64,000 nucleotides of DNA from contig JAKLKU010000007.1 in NCBI GenBank assembly GCA_023150475.1, forward strand, positions 246,110 to 310,109, read 5' to 3'. Source of the DNA: Planctomycetota bacterium. Its GTDB lineage: Bacteria; Planctomycetota; UBA1135; GCA-002686595. Position 1 is the first letter of the stretch; every line of letters begins with the position of its first letter. The translations under genes and the position numbers were made by a program. The notes below the pieces were generated by a model that was given only the letters and a program-made list of their open reading frames with translations, had not been told where the DNA came from and searched no databases. This document shows positions 34,089 through 42,894 of the stretch, piece by piece.

Positions 34089-35345
34089 GTGACCGCGCGA
34101 GACCTCCACGCCCCGCTGCACGACCTCACCGTCGGCTTCCTGATCGACCGTTGGGAGCCGGAACGCGGCGGCGCCGAGCGCTCGCTCGCCGGGTTCGCCG
34201 CGTGGCTCGCGCAACGCGGCACGCGCGTGCTCGCGTTCGCGCGCACCGCGAGCTCCACTGCGCCGGGCGAGTTCGCGCGCGTCCGTGCGGGCGGGCTCAC
34301 GCGCTCGGGCCGCGAACGGCGGCTTGCCGAGCGCCTGGTCCGCGCCGCCGATGAAGCCGGGTGCGACGTGACGATCGGGATCCGGCATTTGTCGCGCGTC
34401 GACGTCTATTGGCCGCACGGTGGAGCGTGGTTGCCGTCGCTCGCGGCGCGCGCCGCGGCGCGCGGTGAGCCGTGTGTCGACGCGCGCGAGCTCGTGCGCG
34501 GCCGTTTCGCGACGTTCCGCGACTTCGAACGCGAGCTCTGTCGCGGCGGCGCACGGTTCATCGTGTGCGTGTCGCGGCTCGTGGAGGACGAGTTCGCAGC
34601 CGAGTATCCCGGAGCCCGCGAGCGTTTGGTGCGCATCGAGAACGGCGTCGATCTCGAGCGTTTCTCGCCGCAACGGCGCGCGACGCTCGGCATGGCGCTG
34701 CGCGCCGAGCTCGGACTCGGGCCCCGGCTCGGGCTCGAGCGCGCGCTCGGACTTGGACTCGGCGAAGCGGACGTCCTCTCTCTCGCGGACTCGTCGCGCG
34801 AGCCGTTGCTCGCGTTCGTGGCGCGCGAGCCCGAGCTCAAGGGTCTCGAGACGGCGCTCCACGCGCTCGCGCGGCTCGCGACGCGTCCGTGGCGGCTCGT
34901 CGTCGCCGGGCCGAAGTCGTGCGGGCGTTGGCAGCGGCTCGCGCGCGAACTCGGGCTCGATTCACGCATCGTATGGCGGCGCGATGTCGACGCCGCGGCG
35001 CTGCTCTGCGCCGCAGACCTGTGCCTTGCGCCGACGTTCCGCGACACGAGCGGCCTCGTGATCCTCGAAGCGCTCGCGAGCGGCACGCCGGTGATCACGA
35101 CGGCGAACGCAGGCGCGGCGGACGTGCTCACGGCGCCCGAACACGGCGTCGTGCTCCCTCGCGCGGGCGACCCCGGGGCGCTCGCCGCGGCGTTGGCGGC
35201 TCGGCTCGACGCGCCGGCGCCGCCGCGCGAGCGTGTGCGCGAAGCCGTGGCGGGGCGCGACGCGGCGCGCACGTTCGAACGACTCGGCGAGCTCGTGCAG
35301 CGTGCGGCGACCGCAGCTCGCGAACGACGCGGAGCGGCCGATTGA
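34089..35345 (+). CDS. GT4-type glycosyltransferase (WaaG-like)
   Basis: 418 residues from a GTG at 34089; an ATG at 34047 overlaps the divergent start and is less likely. Similar in order to LPS core glucosyltransferase WaaG: 'VGFLIDRWEPERGGAERSLAGFAAWLA', 'HLSRVDVYWPHGG', 'VCVSRLVEDEF', 'IENGVDLERFSP', 'LLAFVAREPELKGLETALHAL', 'LAPTFRDTSGLVILEALASGTPVITT'. Between residues about 200 and 225 is a Leu-Gly-rich microrepeat ('LGLGPRLGLERALGLGLGE') that looks like a slippage insertion. It is coupled to the GT-C gene by a TTGA overlap. Confidence 0.88.
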   Translation: MTARDLHAPLHDLTVGFLIDRWEPERGGAERSLAGFAAWLAQRGTRVLAFARTASSTAPGEFARVRAGGLTRSGRERRLAERLVRAADEAGCDVTIGIRHLSRVDVYWPHGGAWLPSLAARAAARGEPCVDARELVRGRFATFRDFERELCRGGARFIVCVSRLVEDEFAAEYPGARERLVRIENGVDLERFSPQRRATLGMALRAELGLGPRLGLERALGLGLGEADVLSLADSSREPLLAFVAREPELKGLETALHALARLATRPWRLVVAGPKSCGRWQRLARELGLDSRIVWRRDVDAAALLCAADLCLAPTFRDTSGLVILEALASGTPVITTANAGAADVLTAPEHGVVLPRAGDPGALAAALAARLDAPAPPRERVREAVAGRDAARTFERLGELVQRAATAARERRGAAD

Positions 35346-36937
35346 GCGGCGACGAGCGACTCTTGCGCGGGCTCTGGCGCGCCGCAGCGGTGCTCGCGGC
35401 GCTCGCGCTCGCCGTCGGCGTGTTCGCGCGCGCCGCGGACGACGCGCTCGCCGACGAAGCGTTCGCGCTGCTGCGTTATCGCACGCATCTCGCGGCGGAC
35501 GGCGTGTTCGGCTGGGAGCCCGACGAGGCGCCGAGTTTCGGCTGCCTTTCGCTCGCGCAGTTCTCGTGGGTGTCCGCGCTCGTCGTCTTCGTCCGGCATC
35601 CGACGTTCGCGCCGTGGCTCGCTTCGGTCGTGTGCGGCGTCGTCGGCGTGCTCGTGTGCGTCGCGCTCGCCCGCGGCGCGGCGCGCAGCGCCCGCGATCC
35701 GAAGCTCGCGTTCGACGCGTTCGTCGCCGTGCCGCTCGGTCTCGCGGCGCCCGCGCTCGCTCTCGGCATGGCCAACGGCCTCGAGACCACGCTGACCTTC
35801 GCGGCGACCGCGAGCCTCGTCTGGGTCTGGACCCAGAGCGAGCGCGTCGACGTCCTGCGCGGCGGCGGATTGCTCGGCGCGTTCGGCGCCGTGGCGTTCG
35901 CGGTGCGTCCGGATCTCGGGCTCTTCGGCCTCGGCGTGCCGCTCGCGCGCGGGTGTTTCGCGCGCGGTGCGGAGCGCGCGCAAGCGTGGGTCGCGTTCGG
36001 CGTCGGCGCCGTCCTCGTCGCCGCCATCGCGGGCGCGTGCGCGTTCGCGACCGGTTCGCCTGTGCCGCTCGGGTTCTTCGTCGAACGCGTGTCGCGCGAC
36101 GTGCTCGAGCCGTGGCGCGAGCTCGGCCGCTTCCTGCTCGTCGCGTCTCCGCTGCTCGTCGCGCTCGCGGTCGAGCTCGTGTTGCGCCACGGCGCACCGC
36201 GCGTCGCCGGTCGAGCGCTCGAACACGCGTTCGCGCTCGCGACGCTCGCCTTCCTCGGCCACGCGACGCTCGGCGCGCTCGACGGCGAACTCGCGCACGG
36301 CCGTTTCCTGCTCGCCGCGCTGCCGCCGCTCGTGTTCCTCGGTGCGCGTGCGGCGGTCGGCCTCGCGCGTTGGACGGAGTGGCGCGGAACGCGTGCGCCG
36401 CGTGGCGCGTTGCTGGTGCTCGCCTGCGGCGCGGTGCTCGCACCCGCACCTGCGCTCTTCGCGCACGTCGGTCTCGCTCGCGAACGCTTCGCCGACGGCT
36501 CGTTCGCGCGTTTCGGACCGGTCGCGAGCCCGTCGCACGTCGCGCGCTGGCCGGGGCTCGTCGAACTTTCCGTGCTCGCACCGCCGACGCACGACGCCGA
36601 ACGTCCGCGGCCCGTGGTCGCGTGCGCTCCGGCTGGAGTGGTCGGCGCGGCGCTCGAGCTCGCGCGCGTGATCGACGTGTCCGGTCTGCACGACCGCGAG
36701 TTCGCGCGCCACGGTTTCGACGCGGAGCGACTGCTCGCCGAGCGCCTGCCCGATTGGCTCTGGCTCCCCGCGCCCGAAACGGCGACGTGGTCACGCGAGC
36801 TCCGCGCGTCGCCGCGGCTCTCTCGCGACTACGAGCTCGTCGAACTCGGCCCCGTCGACGTCGCGTGGCGCCGCGCGAGCCCCTACGCGCTCGAACTGGC
36901 GGAGATCGCCTCGGCTCTCACCGCCGCGCGGCGCTGA
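35342..36937 (+). CDS. GT-C fold polytopic glycosyltransferase-like protein
   Basis: 531 residues from a TTG overlapping the previous stop; about 9-10 TM helices. After TM1, 'DDALADEAFALLRYRTHLAADG' matches the D-D/E-x-x-F-x-x-R-Y pattern of the first extracytoplasmic loop of GT-C enzymes such as AftB/mannosyltransferase-type proteins. Such enzymes use polyprenyl-phosphate sugars on the outer face of the membrane. A C-terminal soluble tail of about 120 residues carries 'WPGLVELSVLAPP' and 'LPDWLWLPAPE'. Joined with the preceding glycosyltransferase in one operon. Confidence 0.7.
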   Translation: MSGDERLLRGLWRAAAVLAALALAVGVFARAADDALADEAFALLRYRTHLAADGVFGWEPDEAPSFGCLSLAQFSWVSALVVFVRHPTFAPWLASVVCGVVGVLVCVALARGAARSARDPKLAFDAFVAVPLGLAAPALALGMANGLETTLTFAATASLVWVWTQSERVDVLRGGGLLGAFGAVAFAVRPDLGLFGLGVPLARGCFARGAERAQAWVAFGVGAVLVAAIAGACAFATGSPVPLGFFVERVSRDVLEPWRELGRFLLVASPLLVALAVELVLRHGAPRVAGRALEHAFALATLAFLGHATLGALDGELAHGRFLLAALPPLVFLGARAAVGLARWTEWRGTRAPRGALLVLACGAVLAPAPALFAHVGLARERFADGSFARFGPVASPSHVARWPGLVELSVLAPPTHDAERPRPVVACAPAGVVGAALELARVIDVSGLHDREFARHGFDAERLLAERLPDWLWLPAPETATWSRELRASPRLSRDYELVELGPVDVAWRRASPYALELAEIASALTAARR

Positions 36938-36976
36938 CCCGCCGGTGCGGAGCGAGAGGCCCGTCCGAGACGTCGC

Positions 36977-37438
36977 TCAGCGCAGCGACAGGAGCCACGC
37001 GATCAAGTCCGCGCGCTCGAGCTCGGTCATCGGCAGCACCGCCATCTGGTTCGCCGGGTTCTCGAACTTCGGATCGGCGAGATACGTCGCGAGCCAGAGC
37101 TGCAAGCGCCGCTCGGGATCGGTCTCGGCGAGCAGCGGGTCGAGCTTCGCGCGCTTCGTCTCGCGATGCTCCGGGCGCGTGCGTTCGAGCTCCGCGACGA
37201 TCTCCTCGAGCCGCGCGGAGCGATCGATGGCCTTCTTCACGGCGTCGGGCATCGCGGGGCCGAGGTTCGCGCCGCGGTCGCCGACCTTGTGGCAGATCAC
37301 GCAGCGTTGGCGCGCGAACTTCAAGCCGTTCTCCGCGCGGCCGACGACGACCTGCGCCGGATCGGGCGGCGCACTCTCGCCGCAGCCGGTGACGAGGCCG
37401 CAGCAGGCGAAGGCGAAGTGCAGGGCGAGTCGGCGCAT
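36977..37438 (-). CDS. Monohaem cytochrome c lipoprotein
   Basis: 153 residues. Lipobox 'LVTGC' at about residue 19 marks a lipoprotein. The haem motif 'CVICHKVGDRGANLGP' is present, with 'MAVLPMTELERADLIAWLLSL' supplying the distal Met and the C-terminal helix of class I cytochromes. The spacing between haem motif and Met is enlarged by a charged helical insert (about 70-110). It is divergent from the molybdopterin oxidoreductase at 37.6 kb and may pass electrons to or from it (inference). ATG has TAGACT 12 nt upstream and no Shine-Dalgarno. Confidence 0.88.
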   Translation of the reverse strand: MRRLALHFAFACCGLVTGCGESAPPDPAQVVVGRAENGLKFARQRCVICHKVGDRGANLGPAMPDAVKKAIDRSARLEEIVAELERTRPEHRETKRAKLDPLLAETDPERRLQLWLATYLADPKFENPANQMAVLPMTELERADLIAWLLSLR

Positions 37439-37450
37439 CGAAAGCGCGGC

Positions 37451-37477
37451 AGTCTAGCGACGAACGAGCTTCGGCAA
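37451..37477 (-). promoter_or_regulatory. Promoter TTGCCG-N15-TAGACT for the cytochrome c gene
   Basis: Minus strand: TTGCCG (rc of 37472-37477), 15 bp, TAGACT (rc of 37451-37456), 12 nt to the ATG. Same hexamers as the cupin promoter. A TAGACT on the plus strand (37534-37539) serves the divergent oxidoreductase. Confidence 0.5.
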
Positions 37478-37557
37478 GGAGTGCGTCGCACCGAACGACT
37501 TCGCGGCTTTGCGGCTCCGCGCCTTCGCGGCGCTAGACTGTGCACGAACGAATCGTC

Positions 37558-39555
37558 ATGCCGCTCCACTCGTCGACGTGTCCGCTCGATTGCCCCGATG
37601 CGTGCGGTGTGCTCGTCGAAACCGACGAACGCGGTCGATTCGTGCGCCTCAAGGGCAACCCCGCGCACGGTTGGTCGCGCGGCGTGCTGTGCGCGAAGAC
37701 TGCACTCTACGGCGAAGTGATCACGAGCCCCGCGCGGCTCACGACGCCGCTCGTGCGCGACGCGGCGGGCGAGCTCGTGCCCGCGACGTGGGACGAAGCC
37801 GTCCGGCGCATCGCGACTCGCGTGCGCGGCGTGCCCGGCGAACGCATCCTCGCGGCGTGGTACGCGGGCAACATGGGGCTCGTCGCGAAGAAGTTCCCCT
37901 TGCGCGCGATGCACGCGCTCGGCGCGGCGATCGTCGACGGCGGCCTGTGCGACAACACGGCGACCGCCGGTTACGAGAACGTGCTCGGCGCCGTGATCGG
38001 ACCGGATCTCGATGACGTGCTCGACGCGGACCTCGTCGTGCTCTGGGGCTCCGACGTCGCGCGCACGGTGCAGCACCTGCAGCCCAAGCTGCAGAAGCTG
38101 GCGAAGGCCGGCGTGCCGATCGTCGCGATCGACGTGTATCGCACCGAGACGATCCAAGCGCTCGAGAAGTGGGGCGGCGAAGGCCTGATCATCCGACCGG
38201 GCAGCGACGCGGCGCTCGCGCTCGAGCTCGCGCGCCTCGCGTTCGAGCGCGGACGAGCCGATCGTGCCTTCCTCGAACGCGAATGCGTCGGCGCCGACGA
38301 GTTCGAAGCGCACGTCTTCGCGTCGACCGACCTCGAGCGTGCGGCGCGAGCGACCGGACTCGCTCCTGAGCGCATCGTCGAGCTCGCGCGGCTCTTCTTC
38401 GACGCGCGCCGGCCGCTCGTCAAGACCGGCGTCGGTTGGACGCGCCGGCGCCACGGCGGCATGTCGATGCGTGCGGTCTGTTCGCTCGCGGCGGTGCTCG
38501 GCATCGCGGAGCGCGTGCACTACGAGAGCTTCGCGACGTTCAGCCTCGCCGAGACCGCGCTCGAGAAGCCCGAGCTGCGTCCCGCCGGCTCGCCGCCGCG
38601 GAGCGTGCGACACGTCGCGCTCGGTGCAGCGCTCGAGAGCCGCGCGTACGACGTGCTCTTCGTCTGGGGCCACAATCCCGCCGTGACGTGCCCCGATGCG
38701 TCGCGCGTGCGCCGCGAGCTCGAGAAGGACGAGCTCTTCGTCGTCGTGCACGAGCAGTTCCTGACCGAAACCGCCGAACGCGCGGACGTCGTGTTGCCCG
38801 CGACGACCTTCGTCGAAGCGACCGACGTGTATCGCAGCTACGGCCATCGTTACCTGCAGTACTCGCGTCGCTCGTGCGCCGCGCCCGGCGAAGCGCGGAG
38901 CAACGTGCACGCGTTCGCGGCGATCGCGCGCGAACTCGGACTGCCGCGCGAGACGTGGGACGTCACGGAAGAAGGGCTCTGCGAGGAACTCTTCGCCGCG
39001 TCGCGCCACCGTCTGTCGCCCGAGCAAGTCGAACGCCTGCGCCGCGGCGAGCCGGTCAAGGTCACGCCGCCGTCGCGCGCCGACCTCGGTGGGTGGGGCA
39101 CGCCGAGCGGGAAGATCGAGCTCGCGAGCGACGCGGCGGTCCGGCTCGGCGAACCGCGCTGCGCGACGTACGTCGAGGATCGCACCGAGCGCGAGCACGG
39201 CGCGTTCTGGCTCGTCGCCGCGCCGTCGCGCTACACGCACAATTCGACCTACAGCCACAGTCCGCGCCACGTCGCGCTCAATGGGCCGCCGAAGGTGTTC
39301 GTGAATCCCGAGGACGCGGCGGCGCGCGGGCTCGCCGACGGCGCGCGGGTGCGGTTGCACAACCGTCGTGGCGCGCTGACGTTGACGGTCGCGATCACGA
39401 CCGACATGCCGCGAGGGCTCGTGCGCGTCGACGGGCTGCCGCGCGCGGCCGACGTGCCGGAGAAGGTCGGCATCAACGCGCTCGTCGCGCCCGACGTTTC
39501 CGATCTCGGCGACGGCAACGTGCTCTACAGCACGCGGGTCGATCTCGGCGCCTGA
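37558..39555 (+). CDS. Molybdopterin-dependent oxidoreductase (DMSO reductase family)
   Basis: 665 residues from the ATG before 'PLHSSTCPLDCPDACG'; the GTG six codons upstream is the track start. N-terminal 4Fe-4S motif C-x3-C-x3-C with the fourth Cys in 'GVLCAK'. Molybdopterin-dinucleotide binding segments: 'DLVVLWGSDVARTVQHLQPK', 'VYRTETIQALEKWGG', 'VLFVWGHNPAVTCPDA', 'ADVVLPATTFVEATD', and the C-terminal 'NPEDAAARGLADGARVRLHNRRG'. No twin-arginine signal, so it is cytoplasmic. Substrate not inferable; the family includes formate, nitrate and polysulfide enzymes. Next to a divergent cytochrome c. Confidence 0.92.
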   Translation: MPLHSSTCPLDCPDACGVLVETDERGRFVRLKGNPAHGWSRGVLCAKTALYGEVITSPARLTTPLVRDAAGELVPATWDEAVRRIATRVRGVPGERILAAWYAGNMGLVAKKFPLRAMHALGAAIVDGGLCDNTATAGYENVLGAVIGPDLDDVLDADLVVLWGSDVARTVQHLQPKLQKLAKAGVPIVAIDVYRTETIQALEKWGGEGLIIRPGSDAALALELARLAFERGRADRAFLERECVGADEFEAHVFASTDLERAARATGLAPERIVELARLFFDARRPLVKTGVGWTRRRHGGMSMRAVCSLAAVLGIAERVHYESFATFSLAETALEKPELRPAGSPPRSVRHVALGAALESRAYDVLFVWGHNPAVTCPDASRVRRELEKDELFVVVHEQFLTETAERADVVLPATTFVEATDVYRSYGHRYLQYSRRSCAAPGEARSNVHAFAAIARELGLPRETWDVTEEGLCEELFAASRHRLSPEQVERLRRGEPVKVTPPSRADLGGWGTPSGKIELASDAAVRLGEPRCATYVEDRTEREHGAFWLVAAPSRYTHNSTYSHSPRHVALNGPPKVFVNPEDAAARGLADGARVRLHNRRGALTLTVAITTDMPRGLVRVDGLPRAADVPEKVGINALVAPDVSDLGDGNVLYSTRVDLGA

Positions 39556-39697
39556 GTGCGCGCTCCGGCGCTCGTCCGCCTGCAGTGGCCGCGCAGATCG
39601 GACCCGGGCTTCGCCGAGCGCTCGATCCGGTGCTCCTCGACGCGTGCCCGTCGTCGTCGAAGTGGTCTCCGCTCTTGTCGCCGACTACCGTACGCGC

Positions 39698-40549
39698 ATG
39701 GATCTCGGACTTCGTGACGCCGTCGTCTTGATCACCGGCGCGTCGGGCGGCATCGGCCGCGCGCTCGCCGACGAATTCGCCGCGGAAGACGCGCGGCTCG
39801 TGCTCACCGGGCGCACGCGTTTCGACGAGCTCGTCGCGCTCGTCGCAACGAAGCCTTGGAAGGACCGCGCGGTGTGCGTGCGCGCCGACGCGGCGCAACC
39901 CGCCGAGATCGAGGCCGCGTTCTCCGCCGGAGTCGAGCGTTTCGGTCGGGTCGACGTCGCCGTCGCCAACGCCGGGTTCTGGCCGCGCGAGAACCTGCTC
40001 TTGCACCAAGCGAGCGAAGCACGCATCCGCGGCGCTCTCGACGCGAACTTGTTCAGCGCGGTGTTCACGGCGCGGGCGTTCATGGCAACGCTCGCGCGCA
40101 CCGGCCCGCGCGAGGACGGACGCGGCGCGTCGCTGTGCCTCGTCGGTTCGACGGCCGGGCGTTTCGGCGAGCGGCACCACTGCGAGTACGCGGTCGCGAA
40201 GGCGGGGCTCCACGGGTTGCTCGTGACGCTGAAGAACGAGATCGTGCTCGTCGACCGCTATGCGCGCGTCAACATGGTCGAACCCGGTTGGACGGTGACG
40301 CACATGGTGCGGCCGGAGCTCGAGACGCCCGGCGTGATCGCTCGGGTGACGCGCACGATGCCGCTGCGCCAACTCGCGCGCGCCGTCGACATCGCCCGTT
40401 CGATCGTGCTGCTCTCGTCGCCGACCGCGTCCCGCCACACGACGGGCCAGACCCTGACGCTCGCGGGCGGCATGGAAGGCCGCGCGCTGTGGGAAGCCGC
40501 CGACGTGGACGAATCGGCGGTGCGCGCGCGGCTCGTCGATCCTCGCTAG
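39698..40549 (+). CDS. Short-chain dehydrogenase/reductase
   Basis: 283 residues. Rossmann NAD(P)-binding motif 'ITGASGGIGRALADEF' near the N-terminus, 'NAG' in 'VAVANAGFWP', catalytic Ser in 'LCLVGSTAGRF', and Tyr-x3-Lys 'CEYAVAKAGLHGL'. A C-terminal 'TTGQTLTLAGGME' matches classical SDRs of the FabG/3-oxoacyl type. Substrate unknown. The ATG has TACCGT ending 6 nt upstream and no Shine-Dalgarno. Single-gene unit. Confidence 0.93.
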   Translation: MDLGLRDAVVLITGASGGIGRALADEFAAEDARLVLTGRTRFDELVALVATKPWKDRAVCVRADAAQPAEIEAAFSAGVERFGRVDVAVANAGFWPRENLLLHQASEARIRGALDANLFSAVFTARAFMATLARTGPREDGRGASLCLVGSTAGRFGERHHCEYAVAKAGLHGLLVTLKNEIVLVDRYARVNMVEPGWTVTHMVRPELETPGVIARVTRTMPLRQLARAVDIARSIVLLSSPTASRHTTGQTLTLAGGMEGRALWEAADVDESAVRARLVDPR

Positions 40550-40832
40550 CGAACAGTGAACGGGCCAAGCGACGAAGGAAGCGCTTGAATTCCGTGTGTT
40601 GAGTTCGTCTTGAGCTCATGGGTCTTTCGTCGAAATCGCGAAATGCCGCCAGAGCATTCGTCATCCGCGTCCTCACTCGGGCGACGCAAGCTCATCACTG
40701 GATCAACGCGCCGTCGTCACGTGTGCATCACGAAGACCAGCCGTGCGTTGCGAACTCATCCATTCTCGAGCAATCCAGAGATTGCAGGACGAATCTCAAT
40801 TCGCGCGTTCGTCGATGGCCGCGTCGGTTGTG

Positions 40833-41336
40833 CTACCGATAGTAGTGGCTGCGAACACTCGCCTGCCACTTCTGGAACACTGCTGCCAAGGCCTTCTTCG
40901 CTGAGGCTGACATGGTCGGATCCGGCATTCGGTGTATGAACACGTCAGTAACGCCGGGGTCGAATACCCCGCCCGTGATTCCATCCTCGGCGAACACGAG
41001 GAGCGGTAATTGGAGGCCAAACAGAATCCCAGCTTCAAGCTGGTTCCATGGAGTTGGGAAGGGAACCGCACGCGTCACCGGCTTTTCCGACGGGGTTCCG
41101 CGCTTTGCGATCCCGGTCTGCAATTGGATCTGCTCGAAGCCGAGGATCACACCCCCGGAGCAGTGCTTCGCCAGGAGGAAGACCTCTCGAAGGGGTAGAT
41201 CCGTCGGGTAATCGGACCGGCCGAGCGCACGGGGCTCGAGGTTCGCACGGTCGAGTTCGCGCAGAATCATCTTTCGCGAAGCGTCCTGTGCAGCGTTCAG
41301 ACTTGTGGGACAAGACACGAACACAGGGATCTTCAC
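40833..41336 (-). CDS. Small TIR/deoxyribosyltransferase-like protein (putative defence or signalling)
   Basis: 167 residues from a GTG preceded by GAAGGA at the right spacing; the longer track ORF is rejected. 'VFVSCPTSLNAAQ', 'LEPRALGRSDYPTDLPLREVFLLAKHCSGGVILGFEQ' and 'PTPWNQLEAGILFGLQLPLLVF' suggest a TIR- or nucleoside-deoxyribosyltransferase-like alpha/beta fold: a first strand with 'FVSCPT', a central 'CSGGVILGF', and an N-x-x-E-x-G helix whose Glu occupies the usual catalytic place in such NAD/nucleoside hydrolases. The family assignment is my reading of motifs, not a search. The gene lies in a stretch that looks poorer in GC than its surroundings, suggesting horizontal transfer. Confidence 0.6.
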   Translation of the reverse strand: MKIPVFVSCPTSLNAAQDASRKMILRELDRANLEPRALGRSDYPTDLPLREVFLLAKHCSGGVILGFEQIQLQTGIAKRGTPSEKPVTRAVPFPTPWNQLEAGILFGLQLPLLVFAEDGITGGVFDPGVTDVFIHRMPDPTMSASAKKALAAVFQKWQASVRSHYYR

Positions 41337-41499
41337 ATTGGTTCCTTCAAGAGTTTGAAGCGGGCGGAGATCCGCGTTGCAGTGCGAACGATCGACGCTC
41401 CGCCTCACGGAAGAGTATGCGCTGGCCGTCCACATGCCAAGTGGGAACTACGTGGTACGGGCGGACCGCGGGGAGCGCGCCGTCGGACGGGGCGCGAGG

Positions 41500-41646
41500 T
41501 CACTGGAGCCGAACGGACATGCCGGTGACGAACGCCTCGCGCGACGAACTGCCTTCAAGCACTTCTTCGTCGCTGCAGTTCAGGTCGAATGACTCGACTC
41601 GCGCGTCGTCCAGCTTCGCCGAGGCCCAATCGCCCGGGTTTGGCAT
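41500..41646 (-). CDS. Small hypothetical ORF (48 aa)
   Basis: Possible 48-codon ORF (MPNPGDWASAKL...) between the glycosyltransferase at 41.7 kb and the TIR-like gene, same strand. Its composition (acidic, few Arg) is unlike the Arg/Ala-rich shadow ORFs typical of this genome. No Shine-Dalgarno and no recognisable domain. It may be a relic of a larger gene truncated at its 5' side. Confidence 0.25.
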   Translation of the reverse strand: MPNPGDWASAKLDDARVESFDLNCSDEEVLEGSSSREAFVTGMSVRLQ

Positions 41647-41705
41647 CGGCACGCGTTCGAGCCCCGACCGCGTGCTCGTATGGGCACTCCCCGCCCCCGA
41701 CCTTG

Positions 41706-42830
41706 TCAGGCCTCCAGCCGAGCGCCGCACGCGATTGCGTACGCGCTCCAGGTCGCGCGACTGCAGCGGAGCCAGGTCCACTCGGCGGCGTGGGTGCGGC
41801 CGCGCGCGGCGAGAGCGCGGGCGAACTCGGGGTCCGACAGCACCGACTTCGCCGCCGCATGCAGCGCGTCGACGTCTTCCGGGTCGGGCAGGAGTGCGCC
41901 GTCGCCGCACACTTCGGGCAGCGTCGTCGCCGAGCTCGCGATCGTCGGGGCGCCGAGCAGCATCGCCTCGAGCGGCGGCAGGCCGAAGCCTTCCGACAGG
42001 CTCGCGAAGAAGAAGAGCTCGCACTGCGCCATCAGCCGCGCGAGCTCCGCGTCGTCGACGAACTCGCGCACCTCGATCCGTTCTCTCGCCGGCGAAGCCT
42101 CGACCGCGCGCAAGAACGCCTCCGTGCGCCAGCCATGCGGGCCGACGACGAGCCAACGGTGCGGGAACCCGTCGCGCACGAGCCTCTCGAACGCCGCGAG
42201 CATGCGCAGGTGGTTCTTGCGCGGGTCGATGCGGCTCGCGGTCAGCACGAAACGTCCACTTGCCGGCGCGAAGCCTTCCGGCGGAACGTGGCGCAGCACG
42301 TGATCGCAGCCGAGCGGCGTGACCGCGATGCGCTCGCGCGCGACACCGAACGCACGCTCGACTTCACGCGCGACGAACTGCGTCGGCACGAAGAGCAGCG
42401 ACGAACGTTCGACGAGCGCACGCGCGGCGCGGCTCATGCGCTCCGCGGTCTCCGGCTCGACGAAACGCCCGTCGCGTTCGAGGTAGATCGTGTCGAAGAT
42501 CGTCGCGACTTCGCGCGCGCGGCGCACCGGGAGCACGTTCGGCTGCGTGTGGTGCCACACGTCGACGCCGCCGAGCGAGTCGTCGGCGCCGCGACCGCTC
42601 GCACGCAGCAACGTCGGCAGGAGTTTCGCGGGCAAACGCCGCCGCACGAGCCTCGCGCGGCCGTAGCCGAGCTCGTCGGTCGAGAAGCGGCTCTGCGCGA
42701 GCGTCGAACCGAACAACGCGACGTCTCGATCGTGCCCGAGCTCGACGAACGAACGCACGAGTTCGCGCGCGTAACGCCCGATGCCCTCGCGATTCTGCAG
42801 TCCGGGCCGGAAGTCGAGGCCGACGCGCAT
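41706..42830 (-). CDS. GT4-type glycosyltransferase
   Basis: 374 residues. 'MRVGLDFRPGLQNREGIGRYARELV' and 'DVWHHTQPNVLPVRRAREVATIFDTIYL' are typical of the GT4 mannosyltransferase group; donor site 'FFASLSEGFGLPPLEAMLLGAPTI', plus 'FVLTASRIDPRKNHLRMLAAF' and 'VTPLGCDHVL'. It is likely to act in the same glycan pathway as the 32-36 kb cluster. The ATG has TAGAAT ending 9 nt upstream, no Shine-Dalgarno. Divergent from the kinase gene across 64 bp. Confidence 0.93.
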   Translation of the reverse strand: MRVGLDFRPGLQNREGIGRYARELVRSFVELGHDRDVALFGSTLAQSRFSTDELGYGRARLVRRRLPAKLLPTLLRASGRGADDSLGGVDVWHHTQPNVLPVRRAREVATIFDTIYLERDGRFVEPETAERMSRAARALVERSSLLFVPTQFVAREVERAFGVARERIAVTPLGCDHVLRHVPPEGFAPASGRFVLTASRIDPRKNHLRMLAAFERLVRDGFPHRWLVVGPHGWRTEAFLRAVEASPARERIEVREFVDDAELARLMAQCELFFFASLSEGFGLPPLEAMLLGAPTIASSATTLPEVCGDGALLPDPEDVDALHAAAKSVLSDPEFARALAARGRTHAAEWTWLRCSRATWSAYAIACGARLEA

Positions 42831-42894
42831 GGGCCGAGGATTCTACGGACGCGCGGCGCGCGCCGTCTTGTGCCGAGCGACGACGCCGCGTGAA

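Noticed and set aside
34406-36712. 768-residue minus-strand ORF
   Set aside because: Antisense to the glycosyltransferase and GT-C genes; no hydrophobic segments or motifs.
40550-40832. Coding gene in the apparently GC-poorer gap after the SDR gene
   Set aside because: The two plus-strand ORFs (74 and 109 codons) have no ribosome site, no domain and disagree in frame; I see no supported gene in this 283-bp stretch.
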